Of a stretch of 64,000 nucleotides of DNA, positions 27,086 to 38,900 are shown one piece after another. Source of the DNA: Serinus canaria (taxonomy: Eukaryota > Chordata > Aves > Passeriformes > Fringillidae). The notes beneath the pieces were generated by a model. That model was given only the letters and a program-made list of their open reading frames with translations. It was not told where the DNA came from and made no database searches. The position numbers were made by a program, and so were the translations under genes. Within the stretch, counting starts at the first letter, position 1, and every line of letters begins with the position of its first letter. Location of the stretch: assembly GCF_022539315.1 (NCBI RefSeq), contig NC_066326.1, forward strand, positions 12,726,601 to 12,790,600. Direction: 5' to 3'.

Positions 27086-28705
27086 TCTGATTTCTGAATG
27101 AAAACAGTCAACTGCTCCATGTAGACATTCTTATTTCACAATGTCCTAAAACTCTAGGGGAAATTTGGTCTCTGCTCCAGGCTGGAATCTGACCTCAGAA
27201 TTATGATTTATTTCAGACTTGCAGAAGTATTTAGCCCAAAAGGATATTTTGTGGAGGACAGAGAAGAATTTGGGGTAGACAGATTAATGTTTTACGTGTG
27301 ATGTTTTGCACTTCCCTAGCTAAAAAGCAATTGAATAAATTTTCTTCTTATTGCTCATAGCCTGAAATGGAAAATAAGTGGTATCTCAGCCTTTTAACAT
27401 ATATTTTTTAAATAGTAGAAGTGAAAAGTAGATGTTTACAGTATGATTTAATATAATACCATAACATTTAGAAACCAAAATGATTTATTGATCATCTTAC
27501 TTTAGTATATCAGTGTCTCCTTATAAATGCCACTGTTCCCTTCAGATTCTTGAATCTTGTCTAATACTACCGATATATGCAATTTATAGATAACCACTGA
27601 GGCTACATGGAGTCTGTTATTCTTTCTGGGTATCCTAGATATTTGGAGCTAATGTTTTCATGTGTATTATCTTAATGTACACAGAATTACTTGGGACAAA
27701 TTTGAAGCTGCATCAACCTGTGAAAGCTCTTTGTTTAATCAATTTACTGAATAATTGAGCAAAGACTCCTATATTTTCTACATTTAGGCTCTTAAAATTA
27801 TTGTCTTTATGATAGAAAGAATTCTGGTCTACATGGTTAATGTGACATGTTTGTATAAGAAAAAAATGCTCTCCTGTGTAAATTAGGTCTACAGAATTTG
27901 CTTTAATATTCGTTGCTTATGAAAGTTCTACAGCAAGGCCTTTTCCTCAGGCATACATTTATCAGCTGAAATCTTGATTGTTTTGCCTGTATTATGTCAC
28001 TCACGTCTGGCAAGAACAGCATCCTGCTGTTTGTGAAGCTGACCTCCTGCTGCTGCTTAGCCACTTGTAGGATTCTATCCCAATTCCTCTAATCCACTCT
28101 GTTTCAATAGCACCATATTTGGGCTCCTTCACAGATTCTTTTGCTGCTCTGTTTGGGATGCTCTATGAGCTGAATTAGAATTTTAATGTTCCGTTCAAAA
28201 CAGAAGGAACCTTTTTGTTAAATGAGAATATAAGGAATAATCTCCTCCAGTCCCTTGGACAGAGTTTCTACACATGCACTGTATTATTTTTTTCAAACTT
28301 TTGTCCAGAAGTTTGGGGCACTCTTTCAATATATTGGTTTACTTTGTGTAAATCAGATCCAATTTGAGGTTTAATGTTGCAATAAGGCCTGCTACCATCT
28401 TAAATTGTTTCTTTCCTGTTGTAACTCCTCATTCAGAGTTCAGTGCTCCTTGTTTCCATTATGTCAAGGGTTTACTGAAATCTTTTCAAGCTCCTTGTGC
28501 AAGTCAGGCCTAATTAAAGCAGAGAACTGAAAGGACTCCAAAAATGGTGTTAGAAACGACACCAAAGCACAAAGTGCACTTTAGGTATTTTTGCCTTACT
28601 TTCAGGATGTCAGGAAAGATTTTCAAATGTGTTTTTCCAGTAGCTATTTTCTGATCTCCACATGAAACAAGGCTTAGAGAAAACAACTTAAAGCATGATC
28701 GCTCT
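27086..28705. other. AT-rich non-coding stretch
   Basis: I see nothing specific in this stretch. Confidence 0.55.
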
Positions 28706-28718
28706 ATGTATGTATATA

Positions 28719-28756
<38 letters not shown>

Positions 28757-28797
28757 TATAGGGTGTGTATATATATAAGGAGTATTTATATATATGT
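28706..28797. repeat. AT dinucleotide microsatellite, interrupted
   Basis: A TATATA-rich array starts with ATGTATGTATATATGC, runs as pure (AT)n over about 28722-28755, and continues with interruptions (GATATAGGGTGTG, AAGGAGTATT) to 28797. It is expected to be length-polymorphic. The tyrosine/isoleucine-rich open frame across it is an artefact of the repeat. Confidence 0.97.
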
Positions 28798-29760
28798 GGT
28801 CTGTCCCTTTACTTCACACCTAAGCTTATTGACTCTGCTGAATCTATTTGTGGTCAGTATAGCAACTGAAAAAAGCAGGATAGCAGAACATGATCCTTTC
28901 TAATGCCAAGCTCCTGGGCTTGTACTTGCTTTAAGAATTATTCTTTAGAGAATGGGATTTAGTTTACTGAAGAATAAACATGTGGTTAAATGATAATGCT
29001 AATTTTATTCTTTGAACAAGTTCTTTGGACACAATGTAATGTTGCATAAGTCTCTCTTGTACAATTTGAAAAACCGTCAGTGCAGTATATAGAGCTTACC
29101 TAAGTGTTTAAAGAGAAAAAAAGATATTATCAAAGTGAAACATATTTCAGCAATTTCATAAATTGTCTCTCACTTGTATCACACTTCCCTCTCTGGAAAA
29201 TTCATTTTAGAGCATGTACCATGTTTGCTTCAGCTGTAGCTTTTAATGCTAAATTTTAGTTCCCTCTCAGCTGGATCATCATCATCATCAGAAGAAGGCA
29301 CCTGGTGCCAAGATCTGCTGAGAAACCCTGTGAATGGGGTCAGGGATGCAGCTGGAAACTGGAGAAGAAAACAGCTACAGCAGTTTGATATAATGATAAA
29401 CTTTACTGCTAGAAATGGAACAGAGAAGATAATGAAGAAAACAGGGGAAAGAAAGAGACTTCAGAAAGAGGGATAGAGGCAGTGAAGTATGGGAGGAAGC
29501 AGAGGAAACAATACTGAAGAAAAGAAGTGGGACAAAGCAAACATATTACTTGGTCTCCTTTCTTGCATTTAGCAAATAATGTGCATTTATGATTTGTTCA
29601 CAAATGTGTTAACATTTCCAATGATATCAACATGGAAGAAAGATGTTTAACAGCTTTTATCAAGGGATTTAATCTGTGGGATCCAAAATGAAGGGGTGTG
29701 TAAGTGATCCCTCCACGCAGTATCAGTGTGAGGACCTGCGGTTCTGCTGCTCCTTCTCTG
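28798..29760. other. AT-rich non-coding stretch
   Basis: Contains a short (ATC)5 run at 29275-29289 and a purine-rich stretch at about 29350-29540. No gene was recognised. Confidence 0.55.
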
Positions 29761-29965
29761 TTTGTACTTTAAAATTAATTGAAAGCCTCATTGTTTTGTT
29801 TAAACTGTGAAAGCTTCCAAGGTCAATGAGTGAGGTAGTTGACCTGCCTGTTGTAGGACAAAAATATGTATGTTAAATTGCATAATTAGTTTTAATTACA
29901 TAATTATGGTGTTTAATATGGGAGGGGTCAAAGGTTACTATTACATTTAGAAGTCATGGCAAGAA
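29760..29965. promoter_or_regulatory. Candidate enhancer: homeodomain cluster plus DR1 site
   Basis: 29881-29908 holds three TAATTA-type cores in about 28 bases, and its outer 8-mers form an inverted repeat (CATAATTA / TAATTATG). About 17 bases on, GGGTCA-A-AGGTTA (29925-29937) is a good direct-repeat-1 nuclear-receptor-type site. Homeodomain sites and DR1 sites are established binding motifs; their joint use here is inference. No conservation data are available. Confidence 0.25.
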
Positions 29966-30489
29966 ACACAAAAATAAGCAACATAGTTTAATTCTGTGTT
30001 TCTTTGGGTTTTAAAAAAGGGGTCCACTGTGATCTATCTTTGACCTTGGATATTTGATGATTATAGCAAATAATATACTGCTGTTACCCTTTCTGGGATC
30101 ATAGAGACACCTTTGTAAATGACTAAGCAACTTTACCAAAGACTTCATTTAGGTTCAGAGTACACAAGTTAATCAACGGTGGGAACTCAACTGACAGCAA
30201 TTTAATCTGATTGGGTAAGGTAATTACATGATTACCAGGAGTGTTTATATATGGACAAGGATATTTTTATTGGAAAAAATCCTAATTGCTTTCTTACTGA
30301 GAAGAGAAAAAACCAAACAAATTTGTTGTTGCAGGTTAAGAGGACATCCTTCGTTCCTTGAAATAGCTCCTTTTCATAATTTAGTGACAAAATGAACACA
30401 TAATTCTTTGCAAATTTGCACTGGGATTATATTAGGAGTTCCTCTGTTTCTGAACTTGAAAAATGTCATCAATATCTTGTTTCATTTAA

Positions 30490-30630
30490 GCAGCCTGTTG
30501 CTTATACATCAATTGTGTGATAGCCTAAAGATGTCATGATGCTTGTAATTAATTATCTCTCTTACTGTGTGTAAACACTGTTGCTTAAATTCATGTTGAT
30601 TTCACCAAATGTAAACCTAAAGATCCATTA
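30490..30630. promoter_or_regulatory. Possible conserved non-coding element
   Basis: Contains TAATTAATTA (30546-30555), a forkhead-type core GTAAACA (30571-30577) and a further TGTAAAC at about 30609, in non-repetitive sequence. This is motif-based and speculative. Confidence 0.18.
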
Positions 30631-30682
30631 TACTAATGGGTATTTCTGGGAAGGAGGGCAGTATTTGTTTTTCCAAGATGGT

Positions 30683-30700
30683 AAAAAAAAAAAAAAAAAA
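30683..30700. repeat. Poly-A run (A18)
   Basis: An uninterrupted run of 18 A, followed by GAAGG. No retroposed gene sequence was recognised upstream of it, so it is treated as a simple repeat and not as the tail of a processed pseudogene. Confidence 0.95.
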
Positions 30701-30701
30701 G

Positions 30702-31884
30702 AAGGCACCATGTAAAAGATAGGTAGATAAAAGATGGTGTTCCTAAATGTTGGAAGAAAAGGTATCATTCAAGTTTTCTGAAGGGTCCTTTAGAAAATGC
30801 TCTTTCATTCTATTGACATAGAAGGGAGTGTTGGGAGATGGATCTTCATTAACAAAACATTAACCTCTATGCTTACCTCCTGAAGAGCACTGCAGAGTAG
30901 AATCCCAGTTGGCTGATAAATACTGGCTTGCCCCAAAACCTGATCAAGGAATTGGCTGGGCCTGGCCCTGGCACTTTGTAGGGTTGTGTCTAAATCTAGA
31001 TGCCAAAAATATATATATTGACACTTATAAGAGTAATTTTGTGTCACACTGGTAACTTTTGAACATATTCTGCCAGTGGAAATGGGCTGCAATCCTCTCA
31101 AGACTGACTTCTAAGGAATTGAAAAGTTAATGAACTAAATGTTAAATAGGAAATAAATGAATTTTTGAAATTAAATATATAATTATGGAAAGATGTTCTG
31201 TGATATATTCCATGTTATAAAAATTACATGTTCTCCCTTTTGCTAATTTTTCCCTTAAAAGTGCTTTAGAAAATATTACAATTTTGAATTGTTTTTCTAA
31301 ACCAGATGATCCAGTCACTGTTGGAGGCACATAGCCACGGCACAATCTCATGCTGTACATTGATCACCTGTCCAACCTTTGCCTAGAGTGTGATCCCCAG
31401 TTCCTTCAAGAGATCCATCTTTACCTGTCTATAAAGAAGAAGAGGAGGAGGGAGACATCTGGGATATTCAAGTATCAAAGTTTAACACCAGAGCAGGTCG
31501 AATCTTGATTTATATTATTCTCTATATGTGTTGCTAATTTTGACTTGGATATTTGGCTGGATATTTTTTCAGTGGTTGTATAGTATGGGTGGAAGTTGCT
31601 CCAGTGTTGAAGTGTTTTTGTTTAGACTGCTCACTTGCTGAAACTGCACATGCATTTTTCATAGTTCTGTGGTGTGAAATTGAACCCAAAGTCACTCTGC
31701 TATTGAGGAAGTTGGCTAATACTGAGCATGCCTGGAGTCTGTACCTCTCCCTTGAACATGTGCTGACCACAGAGACTAAAATGTGGCAAATTCTTTAAAG
31801 CTGGACCATTCTGTGTTTAGCACGCAACCAAGTCCAGGTCCCCAGCCAGTGTGATCATGTTCATTCACTTGTTGTTAAACTTTC
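30702..31884. other. Non-coding stretch
   Basis: No exon or recognised repeat. Overlapping opposite-strand frames at about 31534-31798 have no recognisable domain. Confidence 0.5.
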
Positions 31885-32098
31885 TTCTTACTCTTCCTCT
31901 CCCCTTTGTGGGAGAACTTTGATATCCCCAAAAAGCCAAGGTTTTGCTTACTGTCCTAAGGACTGCCCCTTCAGGAGTGTAGCACAGCCCACACACAAAC
32001 CTGGAATATGTCCAACTTGTTCTTTGAGCAGAATGTGAACCCCTGACCTCCTGGGCCTCCGGCAAGAGTGCTGCCTACTGAGCCACCAATACCCAGGC
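31885..32098 (-). mobile_element. Ancient tRNA-derived SINE relic
   Basis: On the minus strand the head contains TGGCTCAGTAGG (32085-32074), a perfect tRNA-type A box. GGTTCACATTC (32041-32031) follows 32 bases later, a good B box. The bases around it can form a T-arm-like stem with a 7-nt loop. The body continues with a CTGTGCTACACTCCTGAAGG segment, then CAGTCCTTAGGACAGTAAGC, then AAAACCTTGGC, a GGGATATCAAAG segment and an AGGAAGAGTAAG segment. This order resembles old vertebrate tRNA-SINEs whose body has 'GTCTTTCGGATGAGACGTTAAACC' and 'AAAAGATCCCATGGCAC' blocks. Divergence is high and the copy is surely inactive. The family name is left open because I cannot search a repeat library. It is not a functional tRNA, since the acceptor and anticodon stems do not form properly. 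Confidence 0.6.
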
Positions 32099-32930
32099 CA
32101 TCAATAAGTTTTAAATGCCAGTTGCAGACTTCACAGAGATAATGACTTCAGTGTGTAAAGGTTTTGTTGTGGAGGCTGCAGTCTCACACATGGCGTGACA
32201 GAGTAAATATGCTAAAACCATAGAGAGCCCTTGCATAACTCGCCTTGATATAACAGTTTTTGTAATATGTTTCAAGGCATGGAATATTATTTAAAGGGAC
32301 CCTGTTATGTAGGCTTAGGCCCAAAATGAAGCTATTATGAAAAGAATGTTTAGCAAAACCAGAAATATGTCCATGAAATTGTTGGAGTGGGAATTTCAGG
32401 GTAACCTTGCTTGGATTTAAAGTCGCCTGCATGACATTGCACTGTTGTTCTAGGGAATGAGAACCAGCAAATGAAAATACTGTTAAGTGAGAATCAGAAA
32501 CTGAGCAGAATAAAGATGTTAGAAGGCTATTACTATTTTTATAACTCCTTAAAAATCTTACCTCATCCTGAGAAAGATGAGATGAAAAAATAACTTCCAA
32601 TTTAGTGGTTGAAAGCAGCGTTATTGACACAAGTAAAACCATGTATTTGCATTTTAATAGCATTTTTAACCTGATCACAAGTAAGTTCTTGTATTTTGAG
32701 TATTATAAAGGAAAGCGAATATGAAATAAGCTTTCAGATTTTGGCACATTTCTCTTATACTGATGTTTCCTATTTAAAATTTAGCATTAAAAGCATACAA
32801 GAGATATGTTGATGTTTGCAAACAAAGTGTTATTTATAGACTTGGATCAGGAAGGAAAATATGGTCAGATTTGAGCTAAGACTTAGTTTGTTGAAAGGCT
32901 GCGAGATAAATTGCATGAACCTTCTACAGA
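32099..32930. other. Non-coding stretch with the longest open frame in the window
   Basis: A 164-codon frame lies on the minus strand at 32184-32678. Its predicted product is rich in Ser, Leu, Phe, His and Lys, shows no domain or motif I recognise, and starts without any visible promoter. In AT-moderate DNA of this length one such frame is not surprising. I treat it as non-coding. Confidence 0.5.
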
Positions 32931-32937
32931 GCACAAG

Positions 32938-33085
32938 GCCAGGAACCCAGGACTCCTTTTCCCAGCTGAGTGCCCAAATCACTAGGCTACAGACTCTTGC
33001 TCCCTCTTGTGTTCTTTCTCCAGCCCAATGAATCTTGAATTATTTTCTGTACAATGAAAGAGCTTCAGTGGTAGAACTTTGATAG
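32938..33085. repeat. Ancient palindromic tRNA-like repeat, right half
   Basis: The plus strand reads GGAACCCAGGACTCC, then CAGCTGAGTGCCCAAATCAC, TAGGCTACAGACTC, and later CAGCCCAATGAATCTTG, AATTATTTTCTGTACA and GAGCTTCA. Its reverse complement reads GCCTAGTGATTTGGGCACTC ... GTCCTGGGTTCC, the tRNA-like 'GCCTAGTGGTTAGGGCACT ... CTGGGTTCAA' pattern. This is an old sauropsid repeat whose full copies are inverted repeats. Here only the right half with its outer flank is visible. It shares 13 of 17 bases (32971-32987) with the reverse complement of the left half of the second copy at 35824-35985. Confidence 0.55.
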
Positions 33086-33600
33086 CTCTCTCTCCTTGCC
33101 CCAGCATTTACTGCAGCTTGTAGCCAACTGATTGATCTGGAATTTAGCAGAATTGTCCATTCTGCTAAAGGACATTGCTGGGTCTTGGGCTGAGGAAGGA
33201 ATGGGACCAGGGGATTTGGCTTTGGGGATGAGCAGAGCTGCTGCCAGGCTGGGAATGACTGGTGCTCATGTCCTGTTTTAGAAAAAAATAGCGCCTGAAG
33301 AATTTTGTAGGGAGCCCACCTGATTGGTGTTTATTAGGCTGGCTTTGAGAGTGCCTGGTGGGTCAAACTCTGCAGATCAGCTGTGCAGCTCCCCACAGGA
33401 GTTCAGCACAGGACTGGGCACAGGCTGAGCCATGAGATGAAGAACCCTGGCTGAGCAGGTAAACTCTGGCCCTGAACAGAGATGCAGCTTCTGGGTCTGG
33501 CCTGAATTATCATCAAAACCTTTATGGCCATCAGAAACATCTGCAGGATGGGGTAGGAACATCTCCAGGATCATCATTTTGGCTACACATGTCTTAATTC
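33086..33600. other. GC-richer block, plus 11-bp hairpin
   Basis: 33175-33560 is moderately GC-rich with no recognised exon. At 33143-33169 a perfect 11-bp inverted repeat (TTTAGCAGAAT, spacer TGTCC, ATTCTGCTAAA) is present. The minus-strand frame at 33377-33577 has no recognisable domain. Confidence 0.45.
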
Positions 33601-35823
33601 TTCTCTTTGAATTCTGACATTTTTAGACTTTTAATTAGTTTAATTTAACAGGTCTTTTGAATGCAGAACTGAGAGATTTTATGAACCTGTTTTTCAAACA
33701 AAAGTTCAGTTTTAAAGAATGTGTTATAATTAGGCAAGATGACAAGAAGAATTTGTGGTTCAAAAGTGCATCAACAGTTATGAGCCAGAGACAGTGTGTT
33801 TTGAAGCTTAAAAAATGAAATTGCTTTGAACACATTAATGCTGTTCAGGCAGTGCTGTAGAGCAGTGTGTATTAGATCTGAACTTAGGAATAGCCAACTA
33901 AGTTGACTGCATTGCAGTTATAAGACAAAAGGTTGTCAAAATTACTGACTTAATCCCTAGGCTCTTTTTTTGTGCCATGTGTATGTTTTTATGAAGTCCT
34001 GCAGTGCAGGCCCTTATTCATGCAAATGTATTTATCTGCCTCAGTGGAATGATTCTGGTGAATAAATCAATGTCTAAGATCAACTAGGATGAGCCTGGTT
34101 TTCTTTTTAATAAGAATGCTAATTTTAATAATTACATCTGTGCGTTATTTTTAGTCTGAAGACCTACAGGTAGTATAACATTGGAACTGTAGATTTCCTT
34201 GGCAGTTTTTCTATGATTGTTTCTACCTGTTTAAAACTCTGGAGAAATAATGTGATTCATTGCAAATTACTTTCCTGGTATCAGTAGATGTGTCACGTTG
34301 TTTGATATCCAAACGTGAACTAGTTCTGCTTTGTAATCATATTACAAGGTGGGGTGGTAGAGGTGGGAATAGAAATTTCTATTCATGATAGGTGGTTGGT
34401 TTTAAAGACAAGTGTTTTTCTGCCATGCTAGTGTCTATTTTCATTGCAAGGGAACTTTTTATGTGGTAGGAGAACACTGAAGTAGGAAGGATGCACTCTG
34501 TACTGAGTTGTTCATGGTTTAGCTGCAGTTCCTTTGGCAGCATTTCTGGTTCCACACACAGGACTTTCACTGACCCATAATCTGGCTTTAGCAGGCTACC
34601 ATTCGCTCAGTGTAACATTAATGTCTCTCCTTTCCCAGTGGACAGAAGTTAAATTGATGAAGACTGTAATCATATTAATGATTCTGTGTGCATTGCTGCA
34701 GGGAACTGCTTAGCACGGTGTTGAGTTAATTGCTTTAAAGTGAGTGTGAGATGCTGTGTTAAAGAGGATCTTTAGGTACCACTGTTATGAATTTGGGATA
34801 AATAGCTAAAAAACACACTGTAGTAACCCACATGATGACAGAGAAAGGTAGAGAGGACTGGATGAAAGCCAGAAGGGGAAAACTGAGAAGGAGGGGGGAG
34901 GAAAAAACATTGCTACAGAAAACCATGAGTTGCTGGAGTGGTAAACTTGGGAGGTGAGTAGAGGTCTTCAAAAATGAATAAATTTTTGTATAACTATGGA
35001 TAAACTATATTACATGACTTTGGTTGATTTCGGTCATTGTAATTTGGGAAGCCCTGCATAAGGCAGCTACAATAACTAAAAGTTGTGATCAATAAGCATC
35101 TTGATGGAGGCAATAATCAAATGCAAGATCAGCTATAGAAGAACAAGCTAAGAAAAACAGACTTATAGTTCAAATCACATGAAAATTGCTATTTCATTTG
35201 GGAACAGCATACTTCCAAGATTATAGATTGGAAGGGTAAAAGTAAATCACAGTAAATATGACTCATATGTTAGTGAAAGCCCACATTAAAGACCTTATCC
35301 TCCCAGCTATAAAAATAGTCAACTTCATTCTGAGTTAGGTAGAAAAAAAGTAGTGTGAATGCTGTTGTGTTTTCCCTTGATCAATTTTACATGAAAATAT
35401 TTTAAATTTTATTCCATATTTTGGTGAGGGATTTTTTTTGGTGGTTTTTTTAATGGGAGAGGTTGATTTGTGTATATTAGTAGCAATGATTCCTCAGCCT
35501 TAAATCACTTGATATGTTGAGGAAGAAAAGATCTCATGGCATGGTCTTGCTGTCCTCTTTTTAGTGCTGCCACAAAGAAAAAAGATTGTGTACAAATGTC
35601 TGAAGTTTTTTACATCTGCTCTTGGAAATGCTAAAGCTAATAGGAATTTTTCAAGTTAACAGAGTTTTTGATATGAAATTGCTTCTTTATCAAACCTAAA
35701 ACCTCTCTCACGTCTAGGGTAGTTTAAAAAAAAATCCTTTAGAAAGCTTTAATTTCAAATAGCAAATAAATAATTTATTGGAAATGGAACTACTCAAAAA
35801 GAAACCTTGAGAGAAATCTGCAT
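33601..35823. other. AT-rich non-coding stretch
   Basis: I see nothing specific in this stretch. Confidence 0.55.
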
Positions 35824-35985
35824 TACAATGCCCAGAGCCTAATAGTTAGGGCATTATCCTTTAAGACATGCGACTTTGGTTCAATTTCCTTTTCTGAATC
35901 CAGCTGAATAGAGACTTAAATCCAGCTGAATATCTAATGCATCCAAGGCAACTGTCCTTACTACTGGACTATTGTCTGTAATAGG
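35824..35985. repeat. Ancient palindromic tRNA-like repeat, both halves
   Basis: The left half reads GCCTAATAGTTAGGGCATTA followed by TCCTTTAAGACATGCGAC and TTTGGTTCAATTTCC, a decayed A-box/B-box-like arrangement. The right half reads GACTTAAATCCAGCTG, then AAGGCAACTGTCCTTACTAC and TGGACTATTG. The reverse complement of 35837-35860 matches 35946-35969 at 16 of 24 positions, so the unit is an imperfect inverted repeat. A 14-base direct duplication of AATCCAGCTGAATA (about 35897 and 35920) lies in the middle. The structure agrees with an old inverted-repeat element of sauropsid genomes. Origin from a tRNA-like head or a DNA transposon cannot be decided here. Confidence 0.55.
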
Positions 35986-38900
35986 TTGGGTATCTCTGCT
36001 TTTGTGAAAATTCTGAAAGGATTTGTCCTAATACTAACAAGACCTTTCTGAAATCTTCAGAATTCTTATAGGCTGGGCAAGAACCTTTGTGCTTAGCTTT
36101 ATTCATAACCCCCAGGCTCTGAAGAAATGCCTGTAATAATCATTATTTTATATATTCATACCAGGCAACATTGTTAATCTGGACTCTAAACTAAATCTCA
36201 ATCTCAGACTCTATTTAGAACTGTCTTTCCATGCCTCTGGTCATTCCTGTCATCTGTCTTGGGTTTTTCTGGTTTTCCTATATCCATTCTTTTAACAGTT
36301 CAACCAAATCTGCATGAAAGTAGCACTTGGGTTCTAACAATGAATTTAACACCATTTTCCAATATAGCCTTTTGTATTCTTTGCACACTCAACTTCATTA
36401 TGGTAAACTAACTCTGTGATCACTGCTGAGGATACTTCTGGTTGAAATATCCACTTAATAAAAGAAAAAAAAAAATTCCAAAGCATGTTGAAAGTAATTT
36501 GATGGTGGTTAGGACATTGTTTTGGAGTTTGCAGTGGTGATGGATTCCATGAAACCAAAGGAATCAGGAGTGTTTGGTGGCCTGTCAGAGTGTAGGTATT
36601 CTTCTGAGATTACCAAAAGGGATCAGTTACCTTGGTAATGTGTCCACCAATATTTATTGTGTCTATTTCTTTACACAGGCTAGCAAACATTCATCATGTG
36701 GAAGTGTTGGTCATGATCAACTTGAGCTGAATTTAAATTGATGACCTAAAGGTTAAAGTCTCTGTATCCCATTACCTCTCCCTTGGGCTGTCCAGTCTCC
36801 CTCCAACTGGGTTTAACACCACTTTTAGTTTTTCAGTGGCTTTGGAGGAAGAGCACTCTTTAGAAGTGCTGATCTGACAAATACCATGGATGTCCTGTTA
36901 GAAAAAACTTAAACCAAATCAATCTGACTTTTTCAGCTTGTCAGTACTTTCTGAAGAAGGTTCTGAACAAGTATTCAGATGCTGGACTAATAACTTCACC
37001 AGCCTGTAAGATAGCTTTAATCTAGTCATATGGGAACATAATGCAGTGTAGCAGCCCAATGAAACATGAAACTATGAGAACAGCTGAATAAATTTAAACA
37101 CATTTTTGAACATTCTAACCTTTGTCATAAAAATCTGATAATGTAGAAGAAAAACTAATAATGCTTGCTTTTGGTTTTGTTATTTTGTACAGTAGTGGAG
37201 AAGACAGGATTTCTTGTGGCTGCTGACTTGAAAGCAGTGACAATTCCTAGCACTACTTTTTGCCCCATATGAAGTTTATTCTTTCTCACTCATTAAGGAA
37301 TGAATCTGGTTTCTGTTTTATGCAATACTGTATATACATCTCACCCATAAATATTTAAACTGAGTAAATATAGAATCTTAAACATGGAATATGCTTTCAT
37401 TCTAAACTGGTGGTCATGGGGGAAGGTAAAAATATTTTATTCAAAGACCAGTGGTTCCTTTGGATGAAGGGAAAAAAAAAAAAGTGTTTTGTGCTTGCTG
37501 TAGGGCAGCGAACTTTTTACCAGATTATACCTTTATTGTTATAAAGTTCAGACTATAAAGGATCTGTAGGAAAGAGTTTGCAGATACTCACTTCAAAAAC
37601 ACATGGCTAGTATTCAGCCCCTATATCTGGGGCTAATTTAATTCTTCTTCTCCATTCAAAGTGCCTCTCTCCTGTCTACAAATGCAGAACAGATTCCCGG
37701 GTAATTTTCTTTCTTGGAAGCACCGTCATTTTATTCCTAACTGGGAATAGCATGAAATGGAAATACATTTATGACTCTACTTAAAAACAAACACCAAAGA
37801 AAATAAAAGCAGGGATAATATGAAAGATAGTTCCATAACAAATTGAGGCAGAAAAATGCAGAAATTTGAAGCATATTGAAAAAAACCCCACATTTTCACT
37901 GGGGAGATTTCCTTTAGCAAACTGATTTTTTGAAAGTGTGTAATGTGGCATTCCTAGAGTAGTTAATAAATTTTGGCCAAACTGGTGATGCCAGTTCATG
38001 GTTTTAATTTGATCCAGCAAGCAAAGTCCAATACATGTCTAGGTATGCAGCAGGCCTAGATCCTATTCTAAAGACACAATGAAGAGGGTTGCAAAACAAG
38101 AGTTTATTAAGCTGAATACAATGAACAGTGAAGATTTGTGCTTTAGTCTGTTATGACTGTGTGACTCCTACATGCATTACCCACTCCTCTTTCATTTACA
38201 TTGTACAGTCAGAAGTGCTGAGAGATATCAAGGTTACCTCCTGAGTCCTGCTGAGGTTTTCTTGAAAAAGGTCATGCTCTTTGTTATGTTTTGGAGTCTG
38301 AGGTTCAAGCTGTTGCTTGTGTAGGTGGCAAAGTGGTTGCACCAGCCTCTTCCATAAAGTCTGAATCCTTTTGTGGGTAATATCTTGTTGAAATGCAAAA
38401 TAAAAGGTCACAAAGAAAGTTATGAATGTAGGACTTTGTGTTTAAAAAGCAAAATCAGATCATGCCTTAAAATATTATGCATTACAAATATGTGAGTAGC
38501 TGATCAACATGAATCTCCTTTGGTGATTTTGATGCGGTGACAGAATTGATTTTAAAGGGGAGAAAAAAATCCACTCATTAGTTTATTTTTATGTGTGGAC
38601 CAAGTACCTCAAGTGGACAAGTAGGAAAGACTGTTTTACTAAGTTTAGTTTTGCTTCTAGTTTTTCTTTAGTGTTTTTTTTCATGTGTAACAGAAACAGG
38701 AGGTAGACCAGTATTTTCAACAAGATTCACTGCCTCTTGTTGACCTTTTTATGTTAAACCTATGTTTATGGAGAACAAAGGCTAGAGTTTTTTCATTTCT
38801 AAAAGAAAATTTGAGATAAGTTAGTTTTTCCTACTGTAATTAACATAATAAAGACTTTTTTTGATGTAGAGTTTTATAAACAGCTTGGTTTGGAGCTGCC

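Noticed and set aside
28706..28903. Tyrosine/isoleucine-rich open frame
   Set aside because: Artefact of the AT microsatellite.
29829..29837. TGAGGTAGT, identical to the let-7 seed region
   Set aside because: The following bases do not match let-7 and no precursor hairpin forms, so this is a chance 9-mer.
32184..32678. 164-codon open frame on the minus strand, the longest in the window
   Set aside because: No recognisable domain or motif, biased composition, no promoter or splice context. One such frame is plausible by chance in 64 kb read in six frames.
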